Below are positions 31,208 to 39,918 of a DNA stretch of 64,000 bases, in pieces. This DNA comes from Planctomycetota bacterium (GTDB taxonomy: Bacteria > Planctomycetota > Phycisphaerae > Phycisphaerales > UBA1924). The stretch is taken from assembly GCA_030950285.1 (NCBI GenBank), contig JAUZRR010000015.1:1-64000 (forward strand), read 5' to 3'. The position numbers and the translations under genes were made by a program. The notes under the pieces were generated by a model, which was not told the origin of the DNA, searched no databases, and saw only the letters and a list, made by a program, of their open reading frames with translations. The stretch's first letter is position 1. The number at the start of each line of letters is the position of its first letter.

Positions 31208-32572
31208 CTACGGGATCGGCCTGCCGTGAGGGTCGGTGGTCGGGCCGTCGGCGGGGCTCGGCTTGAGGTGCTCGAGCAACTCGGCGGTCTCGTGGACATG
31301 ATCGGGCGGCAACCCCGCACGGTCGACGAGGTAGCGCTCCCAGAGCCGGTGCCTGCGGACCAGCGCCGCGGCAAGCTCGCGGCCGGATTCGGTCAATATC
31401 AGTCCGCCACCGTCGCCCTGCCGGACCAACCCGCGGCGGACCGCGAGGCGGGCTGCGCGTCGGGGCGTTCCTCCACCGCGCGGCGTGCGAAATGTTTGGG
31501 TTGGGGGTCGGGGTTGGGGCCGGGGTTGGGGTCGGGGTTGGGGCTGGGGTTGTTGGCGCGTGGGGTCGCTCGTTCCAACTTCGGCTGCGCGGTAGAGCGC
31601 CGCGATCAGGTCGTCGAGCGCGACCCTGCGGGAGAGCGCCCGCTGGCGGAGCATCTTGGTCACCAGGCCGTGGCTTGGTGAAGCCACGATCGCCACCACC
31701 AGCAGCAGCCCGGCGACCAGCGCGATCGACCCGGCGGCGTTGACCGAGTCCTTGCCCAGCGCCGCGGGGACCGCCGACGCGGCGATGTACCCGCCCACGC
31801 CGCTCATCACCGCGAGCACCACGCTCAAAACGACTTGGGTGCGCAGGCGGTCGGTCAGCAGGCGGGCGGTCGCTGCGGGACAGATGAGCATGGCGATGAC
31901 GAGGATCGAGCCCACCGCCTCGAACGCCGCGACGGTCGCCGCCGCGACGAACACCATCAGCAGGTAATGCAAGAGCGTCGCGCTGTACCCTTGCGCGGTC
32001 GCGAGCCCGGGGTCGAACGCCGCGATGCGGAGCTCCTTGAAGAGCACAACCACAAACGCGATCGCCAGGGCGCAGGTCACCGCGAGCACCACGACCTGCC
32101 TCGGCACGGCGTCGAGCGTCTGCCAGGACACCAGTTCTCCCCATGTCGCGGGCGCGCTGTACCACGCGAGCGTTTCGAGCTGGCCGTGGAGCACGCAGTC
32201 GGCATCAAGATCGACATGCCGCACCGCCGCCTGTTCGATCAGCAACACCCCCAGCGCGAAGAGCAGGCTGAAGACCACACCCATCGCGGCGCCGGGCTCG
32301 ACGCGGCCGAGCTTCTTGACCAGCTCGACAAGCACGACCGTTGCAACGCCCGCCAGCGCCGCGCCGCCGAACATCACCACCGGGCTGCGGGCCTGGGTGA
32401 GCAGAAACGCGATGACCAGCCCGGGCAGCACGCTGTGGCTGATCGCGTCGCCCATGAGGCTCAGGCGACGGAGGACGAGGAAGTTGCCCAGCACGCCGCA
32501 GCTCGCCGCCGCGAGCACCGCCGCGAGCATCGGGAAGAGATCGAGCCCGATATTGAAGGGGATCGAGATCAT
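31208..32572 (-). CDS. Manganese/zinc ABC permease with a C-terminal DtxR-like domain (second permease)
   Basis: Residues 1-275 form an ABC-3 family permease (ZnuB/MntB/TroC type): LGNFLVLRRLSLMGDAISHS, LPGLVIAFLLTQARSPVVMF, and the late helix ATVAAFEAVGSILVIAMLIC. A low-complexity linker (QPQPRPQPRPQPRP) is coded by a GGTTGGGGTCGG repeat near 31500-31550. Residues about 375-454 look like the winged-helix wing and dimerisation helices of a DtxR/MntR repressor (RRGLVRQGDGGGLILTESGR, then LVRRHRLWERYLVDRAGLPP, where H, E and H are typical metal ligands). TroC-DtxR fusions of this kind exist in other phyla. The start overlaps the stop of the first permease. Confidence 0.87.
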   Translation of the reverse strand: MISIPFNIGLDLFPMLAAVLAAASCGVLGNFLVLRRLSLMGDAISHSVLPGLVIAFLLTQARSPVVMFGGAALAGVATVVLVELVKKLGRVEPGAAMGVVFSLLFALGVLLIEQAAVRHVDLDADCVLHGQLETLAWYSAPATWGELVSWQTLDAVPRQVVVLAVTCALAIAFVVVLFKELRIAAFDPGLATAQGYSATLLHYLLMVFVAAATVAAFEAVGSILVIAMLICPAATARLLTDRLRTQVVLSVVLAVMSGVGGYIAASAVPAALGKDSVNAAGSIALVAGLLLVVAIVASPSHGLVTKMLRQRALSRRVALDDLIAALYRAAEVGTSDPTRQQPQPQPRPQPRPQPRPPTQTFRTPRGGGTPRRAARLAVRRGLVRQGDGGGLILTESGRELAAALVRRHRLWERYLVDRAGLPPDHVHETAELLEHLKPSPADGPTTDPHGRPIP

Positions 32573-33984
32573 GCGTTCCCCCCACCGATCGCCGCGGCGA
32601 TCACCACGCCCCGCCGCCGCAACGCCCGCTCGAGCTCGGCGATCAACGGCTCAGACAGCACGTGCTCGACCTGATCGACCGACCAATCGACGTGGCTGGG
32701 CGCGATATCGGCGTAGGTCACGAGGTACTGCTCCCACAGCGCGTGGTTGCGGGCGACGCGGGCGCCGCGGGCGCGGCCGTGCTCGGTCAGGCGCAGTGTC
32801 GTGCCCGCACGTTCGATGTCGCCCTGTCGGCGGAGCATCCATCGCAGCGCGACACGGAACCACGCCGACCAGCCCCGAAGTTTGGCGAGTCGTGCGAGTT
32901 GGGCCTCGGTAAGCGTGCCGCCGTTTCCCTCGCGGCCGTGTTGCTCGAACGCCGCTTCGACCAGGTGGTCACCGGCGATGCGGAACCGCATGCGCAGCCG
33001 TCGCCACGACAACGCCACGACTCCCCGCGTCGGCGCGAACACGAGGCTGATGACGAAGACCACGCCCGAGGTAAGCACGATGACACTGCCCGCCGGCTTG
33101 CGCGGCAGGAGCGCCGAGACCGCCGACCCGAGGTAGCCGCTGAGCGCACCGATGAGCGCTGCGACGACGACCAGCAACCAGAGGCGTTCGGTCCAGAACC
33201 TCGCCGAGACCGGGGGCACGATCAGCATCGCGACAACCAGCAACAGCCCGACCGCCTGCAACCCCGCGACCGTGACAAGCACGACCAGCGCCATCATCAC
33301 CAGGTCGATCAGCGAGACCGGCCAGCCGTCGACGCGGGCGAAGGCGTCGTTGAAGCAGACGAGCGAGAACTCCTTGAGAAAGAGCAGTGTTGCAAGAATC
33401 GCGGCCGCGGCGATCCCGCCCATGAGCGCCGCGTCGCGCACACTCATCGCGGCGGTTTGCCCATAAATAAAGTGGTTGAGGCCCGCTGCGCCCGCCGCCG
33501 CGTTGGCCTGGATGTAGCTCAGCGTGACGATCCCTGCGCCAAAGAAGACGCTGAGGACGATCCCGATCGCCGCGTCCTCGCCCAGCCGCGTGAGGCGCAG
33601 GATCGCCTGGATGCACACCACCCCGAGCACGCCCGTCACCGTCGCGCCGAGCAGGAGCACCGGGAGCGAGCGGCCGTCCACCCCCAGCGCGGTCGCTGCA
33701 AGAAACGCCAGCCCGATGCCGGGCAGCGTCGCGTGGCTGAGCGCGTCGGTCATCAGCGACCGCTTGCGGAGCAGCGCGAACACACCGATCACCCCGGCCG
33801 CGAGCCCGAGCAGCGTGGTGCCGACGATGACGGTGGTGGTGTTGAACCCGGCGCGCAAGGTGAGCGTCTCAAACACCTGCGCCCAGCCCGGCCACTCGTC
33901 GGTCACGTTGGTGATCGAGATCGGCGCGTGGACATCGCGCCCCGGCTGCTGCGCTATCGCCATCGCCATCGCAAAAAAGAGCAC
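32569..33984 (-). CDS. Manganese/zinc ABC permease with a C-terminal DtxR-like domain (first permease)
   Basis: A 471-residue protein. Residues 40-330 are an ABC-3 permease (VFALLRKRSLMTDALSHATL, IGLAFLAATALGVDGRSLPV, and VTVAGLQAVGLLLVVAMLIV). Residues about 345-471 carry a winged-helix-like segment (LTEAQLARLAKLRGWSAWFR) and a DtxR-type dimerisation helix pair (VARNHALWEQYLVTYADIAP, then SHVDWSVDQVEHVLSEPLI). Together with the second permease it would form the membrane channel of a metal importer. It follows the ATPase gene by four bases and overlaps the second permease by four, so this is one polycistronic unit. Confidence 0.88.
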   Translation of the reverse strand: MLFFAMAMAIAQQPGRDVHAPISITNVTDEWPGWAQVFETLTLRAGFNTTTVIVGTTLLGLAAGVIGVFALLRKRSLMTDALSHATLPGIGLAFLAATALGVDGRSLPVLLLGATVTGVLGVVCIQAILRLTRLGEDAAIGIVLSVFFGAGIVTLSYIQANAAAGAAGLNHFIYGQTAAMSVRDAALMGGIAAAAILATLLFLKEFSLVCFNDAFARVDGWPVSLIDLVMMALVVLVTVAGLQAVGLLLVVAMLIVPPVSARFWTERLWLLVVVAALIGALSGYLGSAVSALLPRKPAGSVIVLTSGVVFVISLVFAPTRGVVALSWRRLRMRFRIAGDHLVEAAFEQHGREGNGGTLTEAQLARLAKLRGWSAWFRVALRWMLRRQGDIERAGTTLRLTEHGRARGARVARNHALWEQYLVTYADIAPSHVDWSVDQVEHVLSEPLIAELERALRRRGVVIAAAIGGGNA

Positions 33985-33988
33985 CGGT

Positions 33989-34825
33989 TCAGCCCTCCCC
34001 CTTGGCGGCGCGGGCGATCGCTTCGGCGGCTTCGGAAAGCAGGGTCAGACGGCCGCCGTAGGTCTTGTGCAGGTTGTCGTTGGTAAACACCGCCTCCACC
34101 GGGCCCGCCGCGACGACGCGCATGTTGAGCAGGATGACGTGGTCGAAATATTCGGGGACAGTCTGCAAGTCGTGGTGCACGACGACCACTGTCTTGCCGG
34201 TCTCGCGGAGGTCGCGAAGCACGTCGACGATCGCCCGCTCGGTCGCGGCATCAACACCCGCGAAGGGCTCGTCCATAAAGTAGAGATCGGCCTCCTGGGC
34301 GAGTGCCCGCGCGAGAAAGACGCGCTGCTGCTGCCCTCCTGAGAGCTGGCTGATCTGTCGATGCGCGTAGTCGCGCATGCCGACGCGGTCAAGGCACGCC
34401 AGCGCCGCCTGCCTGTGCCGCCTGGACACCGGTCGGCACCAGCCGATCATGCGGTACCTGCCCATGCACACCACGTCGAGCGCCGAGACCGGGAAGTCCC
34501 AGTCGACGCTCTCGCGCTGAGGAACATACCCGATCCGCGAGCGGGCCTGCCGGTAGGACAGCCCCCAGAACTCGACCTGCCCCGACGCCCTGGGCACAAG
34601 CCCGAGGCACGCTTTGATGAGCGTGCTTTTGCCCGCGCCGTTGGGGCCGACGATCGCGATGAGTTGGTTGCTCGGGGCGTCATAATCCACGTCCCACAGC
34701 ACCGGTTTGCGGTGGTAGGCAACAGTCATCGCGTGGATCGAGAGCGGGCTCTCGGGCGAGTGCTCGGGGCGCGCGGCGAGGGTCGCAGCGGTCGTGGTGC
34801 TGGCTTGGCGCGTCGCGGCGGTCAT
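33989..34825 (-). CDS. Manganese/zinc ABC transporter ATP-binding protein
   Basis: A 278-residue ABC ATPase with Walker [21 protein letters not shown]-loop region [20 protein letters not shown], signature [20 protein letters not shown], Walker [15 protein letters not shown], and switch His in [11 protein letters not shown]. The sequence [10 protein letters not shown] after the Q-loop is typical of the Mn/Zn/Fe importers (SitB, MntB, TroB). The ATG at 34825 overlaps the stop of the binding-protein gene (ATGA), and the permease gene starts 4 bases after its stop. It powers the two-permease importer encoded downstream. Confidence 0.94.
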   Translation of the reverse strand: MTAATRQASTTTAATLAARPEHSPESPLSIHAMTVAYHRKPVLWDVDYDAPSNQLIAIVGPNGAGKSTLIKACLGLVPRASGQVEFWGLSYRQARSRIGYVPQRESVDWDFPVSALDVVCMGRYRMIGWCRPVSRRHRQAALACLDRVGMRDYAHRQISQLSGGQQQRVFLARALAQEADLYFMDEPFAGVDAATERAIVDVLRDLRETGKTVVVVHHDLQTVPEYFDHVILLNMRVVAAGPVEAVFTNDNLHKTYGGRLTLLSEAAEAIARAAKGEG

Positions 34826-35841
34826 TCGGCGAGCCTGCCGTTCATGCCGCGCGCCGGCGCGGTGCCGCCCAACGCCCGAGCGATAATCGTGGCGTTGTGG
34901 TCGATCATACCGATGTAGGTTCCTTCGTAGGTCCCCTCGTCGCCCATCGCGTCGCTGAAGAGCTTGCCGCCGATCGCGACGGTGTGGCCTTGGGCGCGTG
35001 CGCCGGCGACCAGCGCGTTGATGTTGCGGGGTGAAACGGTGGACTCGACAAAGACTGCACCGATATCGCGTTCGACGAGCATGTCCACCAGCCCTTCGAT
35101 GTCCTGCACGCCGGCTTCTGATTCGGTCGAGAGCCCCTGGATGCCGACGACCTCGTACCCGAAGCGACGGCCGAAGTAGTTGAACGCATCGTGCGCCGTC
35201 ACGAGCACCCGCTGTTCCGGAGGCACGCTCGCGAGCACCCCGGCGGCGTAGCGTTCGAGCGCAGCAAGTTGCTCGGTGTAGGCCGCGGCATTGGCGTGGT
35301 AGACACTCTCGCTGTCGGGGTCGAAGTCGGTCAGTTTGTCGCGCACGACCTCGACGGCGTGCGCCCAGGCCGCGGGGTCCATCCAGACGTGCGGGTCGTA
35401 GAGGCCGTGAAACTCTGCGGGCTCGAGCAGGTATTGCTCGTCGAGGAGTTCGGTCACGGCGTGGACCTTCTTGCCGGCGGTTGCAGCCCGGACCAGCGAG
35501 TCGGTCATCTTGCCTTCGAGCAGGAGCCCGTTGTAGAAAATGACGTCGGCGGCCAGCAGTCTCTCGACGTCGCTGCGGGTCGGCTTGTAGAGGTGCGGAT
35601 CGACGCCGGAGCCCAACAGCCCGATGACCTCGGCGCGGTCGCCGGCGACCGCGCGGGCGATATCGGCGACCATGCCGACGGTCGCGACGATGGTGTACCC
35701 GCTCTGGCTGCGGTCGCGTCCGGTGGCGTCTCGGGAGGTTGACCCCGCGGTGTCGCCCTTGCCGCAGCCGGTGAGCATGAACCCGACAACGAGCCAGCAC
35801 GCGAGAATCGTGAATCGGCGGATTGCCGCATCCGATGCCAT
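34822..35841 (-). CDS. Manganese/zinc-binding lipoprotein of the ABC importer (cluster A-I, ZnuA/MntA type)
   Basis: A 339-residue lipoprotein: signal [15 protein letters not shown] (lipobox LTGC), then the two-lobed cluster A-I binding fold. The metal ligands are visible: His in [15 protein letters not shown], His in [14 protein letters not shown], Glu in [17 protein letters not shown], and Asp in [13 protein letters not shown]. The E/D pair in the second half fits manganese-binding members. The motif [20 protein letters not shown] is a strong family hallmark. Start at 35841. An MntR-box-like operator and a good promoter lie 45-90 bases upstream, so this is the first gene of the importer operon. 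Confidence 0.93.
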   Translation of the reverse strand: MASDAAIRRFTILACWLVVGFMLTGCGKGDTAGSTSRDATGRDRSQSGYTIVATVGMVADIARAVAGDRAEVIGLLGSGVDPHLYKPTRSDVERLLAADVIFYNGLLLEGKMTDSLVRAATAGKKVHAVTELLDEQYLLEPAEFHGLYDPHVWMDPAAWAHAVEVVRDKLTDFDPDSESVYHANAAAYTEQLAALERYAAGVLASVPPEQRVLVTAHDAFNYFGRRFGYEVVGIQGLSTESEAGVQDIEGLVDMLVERDIGAVFVESTVSPRNINALVAGARAQGHTVAIGGKLFSDAMGDEGTYEGTYIGMIDHNATIIARALGGTAPARGMNGRLAE

Positions 35842-35885
35842 GGCTGAGACCTTTCTTGCGTGGCTTGAAGATCACCCCGCTCATT

Positions 35886-35901
35886 TGTAGCGTTGGCTAC
35901 A
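35886..35901. promoter_or_regulatory. MntR-box-like operator of the metal importer operon
   Basis: TGTAGC (35886-35891) and GCTACA (35896-35901) are perfect inverted arms with a 4-base spacer. The layout TAGC-N4-GCTA resembles the E. coli MntR box (ATAGCAAAGGCTAT). It overlaps the -10 box at 35899-35904, so a bound repressor would block initiation. Confidence 0.7.
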
Positions 35902-35927
35902 TTATGCCCGTCGGCACGGCATTGCAA
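35899..35927 (-). promoter_or_regulatory. Sigma-70 promoter of the metal importer operon
   Basis: On the minus strand TTGCAA (35927-35922) and TAATGT (35904-35899) are separated by 17 bases. Transcription would start inside the operator at about 35892. Confidence 0.6.
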
Positions 35928-35947
35928 GTTTTGCGATTTCTCGGAGC

Positions 35948-36026
35948 GTGCCCCCTCGCTTGCGCGAGGGGCTCGACGAAGAATCTGTGAACACCAAAGA
36001 GAGCCCCTCGCCCAAGCGAGGGGACA
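35948..36026. repeat. Paired inverted palindromes, family C (second locus)
   Basis: CCCCTCGCTTGCGCGAGGGG (35952-35971) and, inverted, gagcccctcgcccaagcgag (36001-36020) flank a 26-base unique stretch. Same element type as 16446-16556, with gtgcccc / ggggac outer ends. Confidence 0.8.
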
Positions 36027-36072
36027 ACCGACGTCCGCACGGGCGTGATGCTGGAGAATCTTCAGAAACCCG

Positions 36073-36489
36073 CTACAGCCGCCCCGACTCGGCGATCTCG
36101 CGGAATCGGGCCAGCGTTTGGGGGCTCAGGTGGTGCTCGATCCCCTCAGAATCGACCGCGGCGACTCTTTCATCCAGCCCGATCGCCAGCAGAAACCGGA
36201 ACACCACCTCGTGCCTCTCCCGACAACGCCGCGCGAGCCGCTTGCCTTTGGTCGTCAGCTCGATCGGGCGATAGGGCTCGGTCGTCAGATACCCCTCGCC
36301 GGCAAGCCGGCGGACGATCCGGACCACCGTCACGTGGCTTACCCCGAACCGCTCGGCGAGATCACGGACCCGGCACTCGCTGCGGTCGTCCACAACATCG
36401 GCGACCGCTTCGACGTAGTCCTCAGCCGTCTCGAAGGCGTGGTCGCGGCGGGTCCGGGTGTGTGCTTTTGTGGCGTGGCGTTCTGGCAC
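36073..36489 (-). CDS. mntR: Manganese-responsive repressor MntR (DtxR family)
   Basis: A 138-residue regulator with an N-terminal winged helix (DLAERFGVSHVTVVRIVRRL, with the wing at YLTTEPYRPIELTTKGKRLA) and a metal/dimerisation domain (RCRERHEVVFRFLLAIGLDE, then AAVDSEGIEHHLSPQTLARF). The ending E-G-I-E-H-H-L-S is the standard metal-binding helix of MntR. The N-terminus RTRRDHAFETAEDYVEAVAD also matches the proteobacterial MntR group, where the Asp next to the helix binds Mn. It lies on the same strand as the importer, separated by a family C repeat and the operator. It probably represses the importer when manganese is plentiful. Confidence 0.93.
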   Translation of the reverse strand: MPERHATKAHTRTRRDHAFETAEDYVEAVADVVDDRSECRVRDLAERFGVSHVTVVRIVRRLAGEGYLTTEPYRPIELTTKGKRLARRCRERHEVVFRFLLAIGLDERVAAVDSEGIEHHLSPQTLARFREIAESGRL

Positions 36490-36558
36490 GGCTCCCGCTC
36501 CGGCAGACGCTTCGCACGGCCGCCCGCGTGGTGCGGGTCATTCATCGCGGCGTCAGAA

Positions 36559-36631
36559 TGGAGCGGAGGCGAATCGAACGCCCAACTTCCAGCTTGCAAA
36601 GCTGGCACTCTACCAATTGAGTTACCGCCCC
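36559..36631 (-). tRNA. tRNA-Ala (anticodon TGC)
   Basis: A full 73-base cloverleaf on the minus strand: acceptor GGGGCGG with CCGCTCC, D-arm ACTC/GAGT, anticodon stem CCAGC/GCTGG around TTTGCAA, T-loop TTCGATT. The third acceptor pair is G3-U70, the alanine identity element. The 3' CCA is not encoded (A73 is followed by TTC). A TACACT box lies 18 bases upstream of the 5' end (36649-36654). Confidence 0.95.
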
Positions 36632-36773
36632 GGAAACAGGTGGTGACAAGTGTAGGCCGCCGATCCCCCACGGCTCCTGCCGGGCGCCCGCTGACAGGCA
36701 ACCCGCCGTGCTGTAGGATGCCCGAGATCAACGACCACCCGCCCCCGGCCCGTCCGGACCCTGGAGAGACCCG

Positions 36774-37670
36774 ATGCGCACCCCGATGCTCGCGATTGCC
36801 TGTGTTCCTTCGCTGATTCTGCCCGCGCTCTGTGCCGCCCAGCCGCTCGATGACGCGCTCGCCAAGGTCAGCTTTTCGCTGCGGTCACGGGCGTCGTTCG
36901 CGACGGAAACCGACCTGGACACCACCGGCACGGTCTCGGTCGCGCGGCTCGGGCCCACCCTCAGCGCCCGGTACGCTGAGAACGAGACGTGGTTTGTCGA
37001 TGTCGCGGTCGGGGCCGAGTTCTCGTTCTACGACTTCGAGGGCGCAACCGGCATCGTCAGCACCGGCGACCCGGCGGGCGACTTTGCCAAGTATTTCCTC
37101 AACGCCCGCTATACCGCACAGGCCAACGACAACTGGTGGTGGTTTGTCGGCGGCGAGGCCTCGTGGGCGGGCGAGGACAGCGAGAACCTCGGCGACGGGT
37201 TCATCGGCCGGGCCAGCGTCGGCGCGACCTACGCGGTCAACGACACGCTCCGCATCGGGCTGGGTGTCGCGGTGCGGTCGCGGCTCGAGGACGACCCGAT
37301 CGTGTATCCGCTGCCGATCATCCACTGGCAGATCAGCGAGCAGTGGACCCTCGCGACGGCCGACGACGGGCTCCGCCTGAGCTACAAGGCGTGGGACGAC
37401 TGGACCTTTTTCGCGTCGGCCGGGTGGGAAGCCCGCGAGTATCGGCTGAACGACACCGGCCCCATCCCCGAGGGCGTGATGCGCGACGACCGCATCCCGG
37501 TCATGCTCGGGGCGATCTGGACGCCCGGCGAACACTTCGAGATCGAAGCAACGGTCGGGGCTGCGGCGTGGAGCCGGTACGAGTTTCTTGACTCGACCGG
37601 CGCGACCATCGCCGAGCCGGACGGCGACGCGGCGCTGATGGCCGGGCTCTCGGCGCGGGTGCGGTTCTGA
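36774..37670 (+). CDS. Outer-membrane beta-barrel protein with signal peptide
   Basis: A 298-residue exported protein. The signal peptide is residues 1-22 (LAIACVPSLILPALCAAQ). The rest is made of alternating hydrophobic/polar strands (WFVDVAVGAEFSFYDFEG, WWWFVGGEASWAGEDS, FFASAGWEAREYRLND) and the last residues (LMAGLSARVRF) end in Phe, the usual BAM recognition signal of outer-membrane barrels. It resembles DUF6268-type proteins; no ligand is evident. The start has TGGAGAG six bases upstream, and TAGGAT at 36714 may be a -10 box. It stands alone between the tRNA and a convergent gene. Confidence 0.82.
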   Translation: MRTPMLAIACVPSLILPALCAAQPLDDALAKVSFSLRSRASFATETDLDTTGTVSVARLGPTLSARYAENETWFVDVAVGAEFSFYDFEGATGIVSTGDPAGDFAKYFLNARYTAQANDNWWWFVGGEASWAGEDSENLGDGFIGRASVGATYAVNDTLRIGLGVAVRSRLEDDPIVYPLPIIHWQISEQWTLATADDGLRLSYKAWDDWTFFASAGWEAREYRLNDTGPIPEGVMRDDRIPVMLGAIWTPGEHFEIEATVGAAAWSRYEFLDSTGATIAEPDGDAALMAGLSARVRF

Positions 37671-37802
37671 TCGCAAAAGCCCCTGGACAATGCAGATCGA
37701 AGCTGTTTTTCACCGCTACCGCAACAGGCCGCATCAACGCGGGCTGGAAATCCCGCTCCCCTGATTGTTCGGAAGTTCCCTGACGAACCAGGAACGGGCC
37801 GA

Positions 37803-38795
37803 TTACCGCCCGGTGGTCTCGGGACGGGTGAGCGGTTCGGGCCCGGTGCCAAACGGCGGGGCGGGGACGGTCTTGGCCGATTTGAGCACGGGTGGGTCGA
37901 GGGGTCGATCCTGTGCGCCGGTCTCGACCGCTTCGAGCGCGAGGATGGTGTCGGCACCCGCGACCGCCTGGGCGAACGAGCAGTACTGGGTGTCGAGGAA
38001 GAACGTGCCGTCTCTGCTGAAGCACACGAAGACCTGGCCGCCGTTGGTGTTGGGGTCACCGGTGCGGGCCATGGAGAGGACGCCGAAGTCGTGGGGCAGG
38101 TCGGACTGTTCGAGGTCGATAAACCGCCCCGGCCCGCCGCTGCCGGTGCCGGTGGGGTCGCCGACCTGAGCCATGAACTTGCTCCTGCCCATGATGCGGT
38201 GGAAGATGATGTCGGTGTAGTAGCCGCCCTCGACGAGATCGATAAAGTTGGCGACGGTGTTGGGCGCTTTGTCGGGGCGCATGTGGAACTCGATGTCGCC
38301 GAGGGATGTATTGAAGACGACGTGGCGGTCGGTCCATGCACGGATGCCGGCGTAGACCGCTCCCTGTCTCGAGCGGTCGGGGAACTGCGCGTGCGGCCGA
38401 TTGTCTTTCATCGTCCTGATCGCCAGGTTGGGAGTCACCATCGGCGAGAGCACGACCGGCGAACCGATGCCCTTGTCGTCGACAAGAAGCTGGGCGTAGA
38501 GCATGGTCGGGGTGGTGGTGGTCCAGAGCACCGGGAAGAGCCCGGCAAGATCAACCGCACCCTCGGATGCTGCCGCGACCGCGACCTCGTCACCACCCGG
38601 CGAGTAAAGAACGATCTTGACCTCCCCGGCGACGCCCTCGGGCATGGCGACGTCCATGGGGATGGTGCGGTTGATGCCGTAGTACTCGCGCTGGGGCGAG
38701 AGTTGGGCGCATGCCACGCTCGCCAGAACGCACGACAGCGCAGCGACAACAACAGGAAGCGACGAAAAACTGGTCTTGGTGGTTGGGTAAGTCAT
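37803..38795 (-). CDS. Exported cyclophilin-type peptidyl-prolyl isomerase
   Basis: A 330-residue protein with a signal peptide (VVVAALSCVLASVACA), an N-terminal beta-rich region of about 130 residues without a family I can name (REYYGINRTIPMDVAMPEGV and following), and a cyclophilin domain from about residue 165. The catalytic block is YYTDIIFHRIMGRSKFMAQV, followed by GDPTGTGSGGPGRFIDLEQS and GGQVFVCFSRDGTFFLDTQY. It should fold proteins in the periplasm. The ATG at 38795 sits right before the signal peptide. Unlike most exported cyclophilins it has the extra N-terminal domain. Confidence 0.9.
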   Translation of the reverse strand: MTYPTTKTSFSSLPVVVAALSCVLASVACAQLSPQREYYGINRTIPMDVAMPEGVAGEVKIVLYSPGGDEVAVAAASEGAVDLAGLFPVLWTTTTPTMLYAQLLVDDKGIGSPVVLSPMVTPNLAIRTMKDNRPHAQFPDRSRQGAVYAGIRAWTDRHVVFNTSLGDIEFHMRPDKAPNTVANFIDLVEGGYYTDIIFHRIMGRSKFMAQVGDPTGTGSGGPGRFIDLEQSDLPHDFGVLSMARTGDPNTNGGQVFVCFSRDGTFFLDTQYCSFAQAVAGADTILALEAVETGAQDRPLDPPVLKSAKTVPAPPFGTGPEPLTRPETTGR

Positions 38796-38829
38796 GCCCC
38801 GACTGTAGCCGCGACCGCTGCGATCGGGC

Positions 38830-39654
38830 TTACCTGCCGGGCAGAATCGTATCGGAGGGGGCGTCGAACTTGTCCCAGAGTATATCGAAGTCGTAGGTGT
38901 CGAAGGAGTCCTCGCCGGCGAGCTCGATATAGTCCCCGATCCGCCCGAGCGGGTCAGAGAGCCAGAACAGCGAGAGATCCGCCCGGAGCACATTGAGCCC
39001 GACACGGTGGTTGTAGTCCTCGATCGTCCTCAGGCCGTCGGCCGCGAGCGCCGAGCGACTGGGCTCGATAAAGGAAAGCCGGGTCGAGCCGTTGGGCCCC
39101 TTCCCGCGGAAGTGGTAGTTGCCGACGATCTCTCCGGCGTGAGCGCGCCAGGTGTCCGCGACGTCCTTGAACGCAGCGTTGCCGTGGTGCGAGGGGCAGT
39201 AGAAAATCGCCTGCGAGGGCAGCATCTCGGTCTCGTAGAGCAGCCCGAGGCCGTCCCATGTCGAGTTGGTCCTGCGGGAGAGCCCCTTGGAGAGCCGGAG
39301 GGTCATCATGTCCTCGGGCGAGTACTCGACCTCGTTTTCTTTTTGCCGATTGACATCACTGAAGACGCTGTTGGGCAACTGATCCCTTGAAGAGTCCGCA
39401 TACAACACCAGCCCCAGTCCGATCTGACGGAGGTTGGATCTGCAGACGAGTTGCCGGGAGATCTCCTGCACCTTGCCGAGCCCGGGCAGCATGATGCCCA
39501 TCAGGAGAACCACCACCCCGAGCGTCACCAACACGTCAATAAGCGTGAACCCGCTCCGCCGGGAAGCCCGGCCGGGAACCACATACCACAGCCGCCCGCC
39601 GCAACCAAATGGGCGAATGCTGCGTACCTGTTGATCTCGCGAACCTGTCATCAC
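38830..39654 (-). CDS. Pseudopilin-like protein with a prepilin cleavage motif (Asp at +5 position)
   Basis: A 274-residue protein with a basic leader, the prepilin cleavage site RRSGFTLIDVLVTLGVVVLL and a single hydrophobic helix, then a soluble domain with Cys pairs and an aromatic-rich C-terminus. Planctomycetes encode many such type II secretion-like pilins (DUF1559 group). The residue that is Glu5 in classical pilins is Asp here (G-F-T-L-I-D). A GGAG lies six bases before the ATG at 39654. No other secretion genes are next to it, so the assembly machine is encoded elsewhere. Confidence 0.82.
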   Translation of the reverse strand: MMTGSRDQQVRSIRPFGCGGRLWYVVPGRASRRSGFTLIDVLVTLGVVVLLMGIMLPGLGKVQEISRQLVCRSNLRQIGLGLVLYADSSRDQLPNSVFSDVNRQKENEVEYSPEDMMTLRLSKGLSRRTNSTWDGLGLLYETEMLPSQAIFYCPSHHGNAAFKDVADTWRAHAGEIVGNYHFRGKGPNGSTRLSFIEPSRSALAADGLRTIEDYNHRVGLNVLRADLSLFWLSDPLGRIGDYIELAGEDSFDTYDFDILWDKFDAPSDTILPGR

Positions 39655-39918
39655 CTGCTCCGCGAAGCGCGGGGACTTCTCCTCTTTGTATCGGTCCGAT
39701 CATTCCAGCCTAACGAAACCTGACGCGGAATGCAAACCCATCTTCAGCGGTTCAAGAGGACATCCTACACAAAGTCCTAACAATAACCTTGCAAAATCGT
39801 CCATTCTCCGAGATTTGCCCTCGCATCCGGATCCTCAGGACAGCATTTTCCGTATAGTTACAGTGTTCGTGCGGCGCAGGTTCTCTGCCCGGCGGTTTCT
39901 CCAGTTGGAGAATGATCC

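Noticed and set aside
36559..36631. Integration site (attB) at the tRNA-Ala gene
   Set aside because: No partial copy of the tRNA 3' end and no integrase gene were found nearby.
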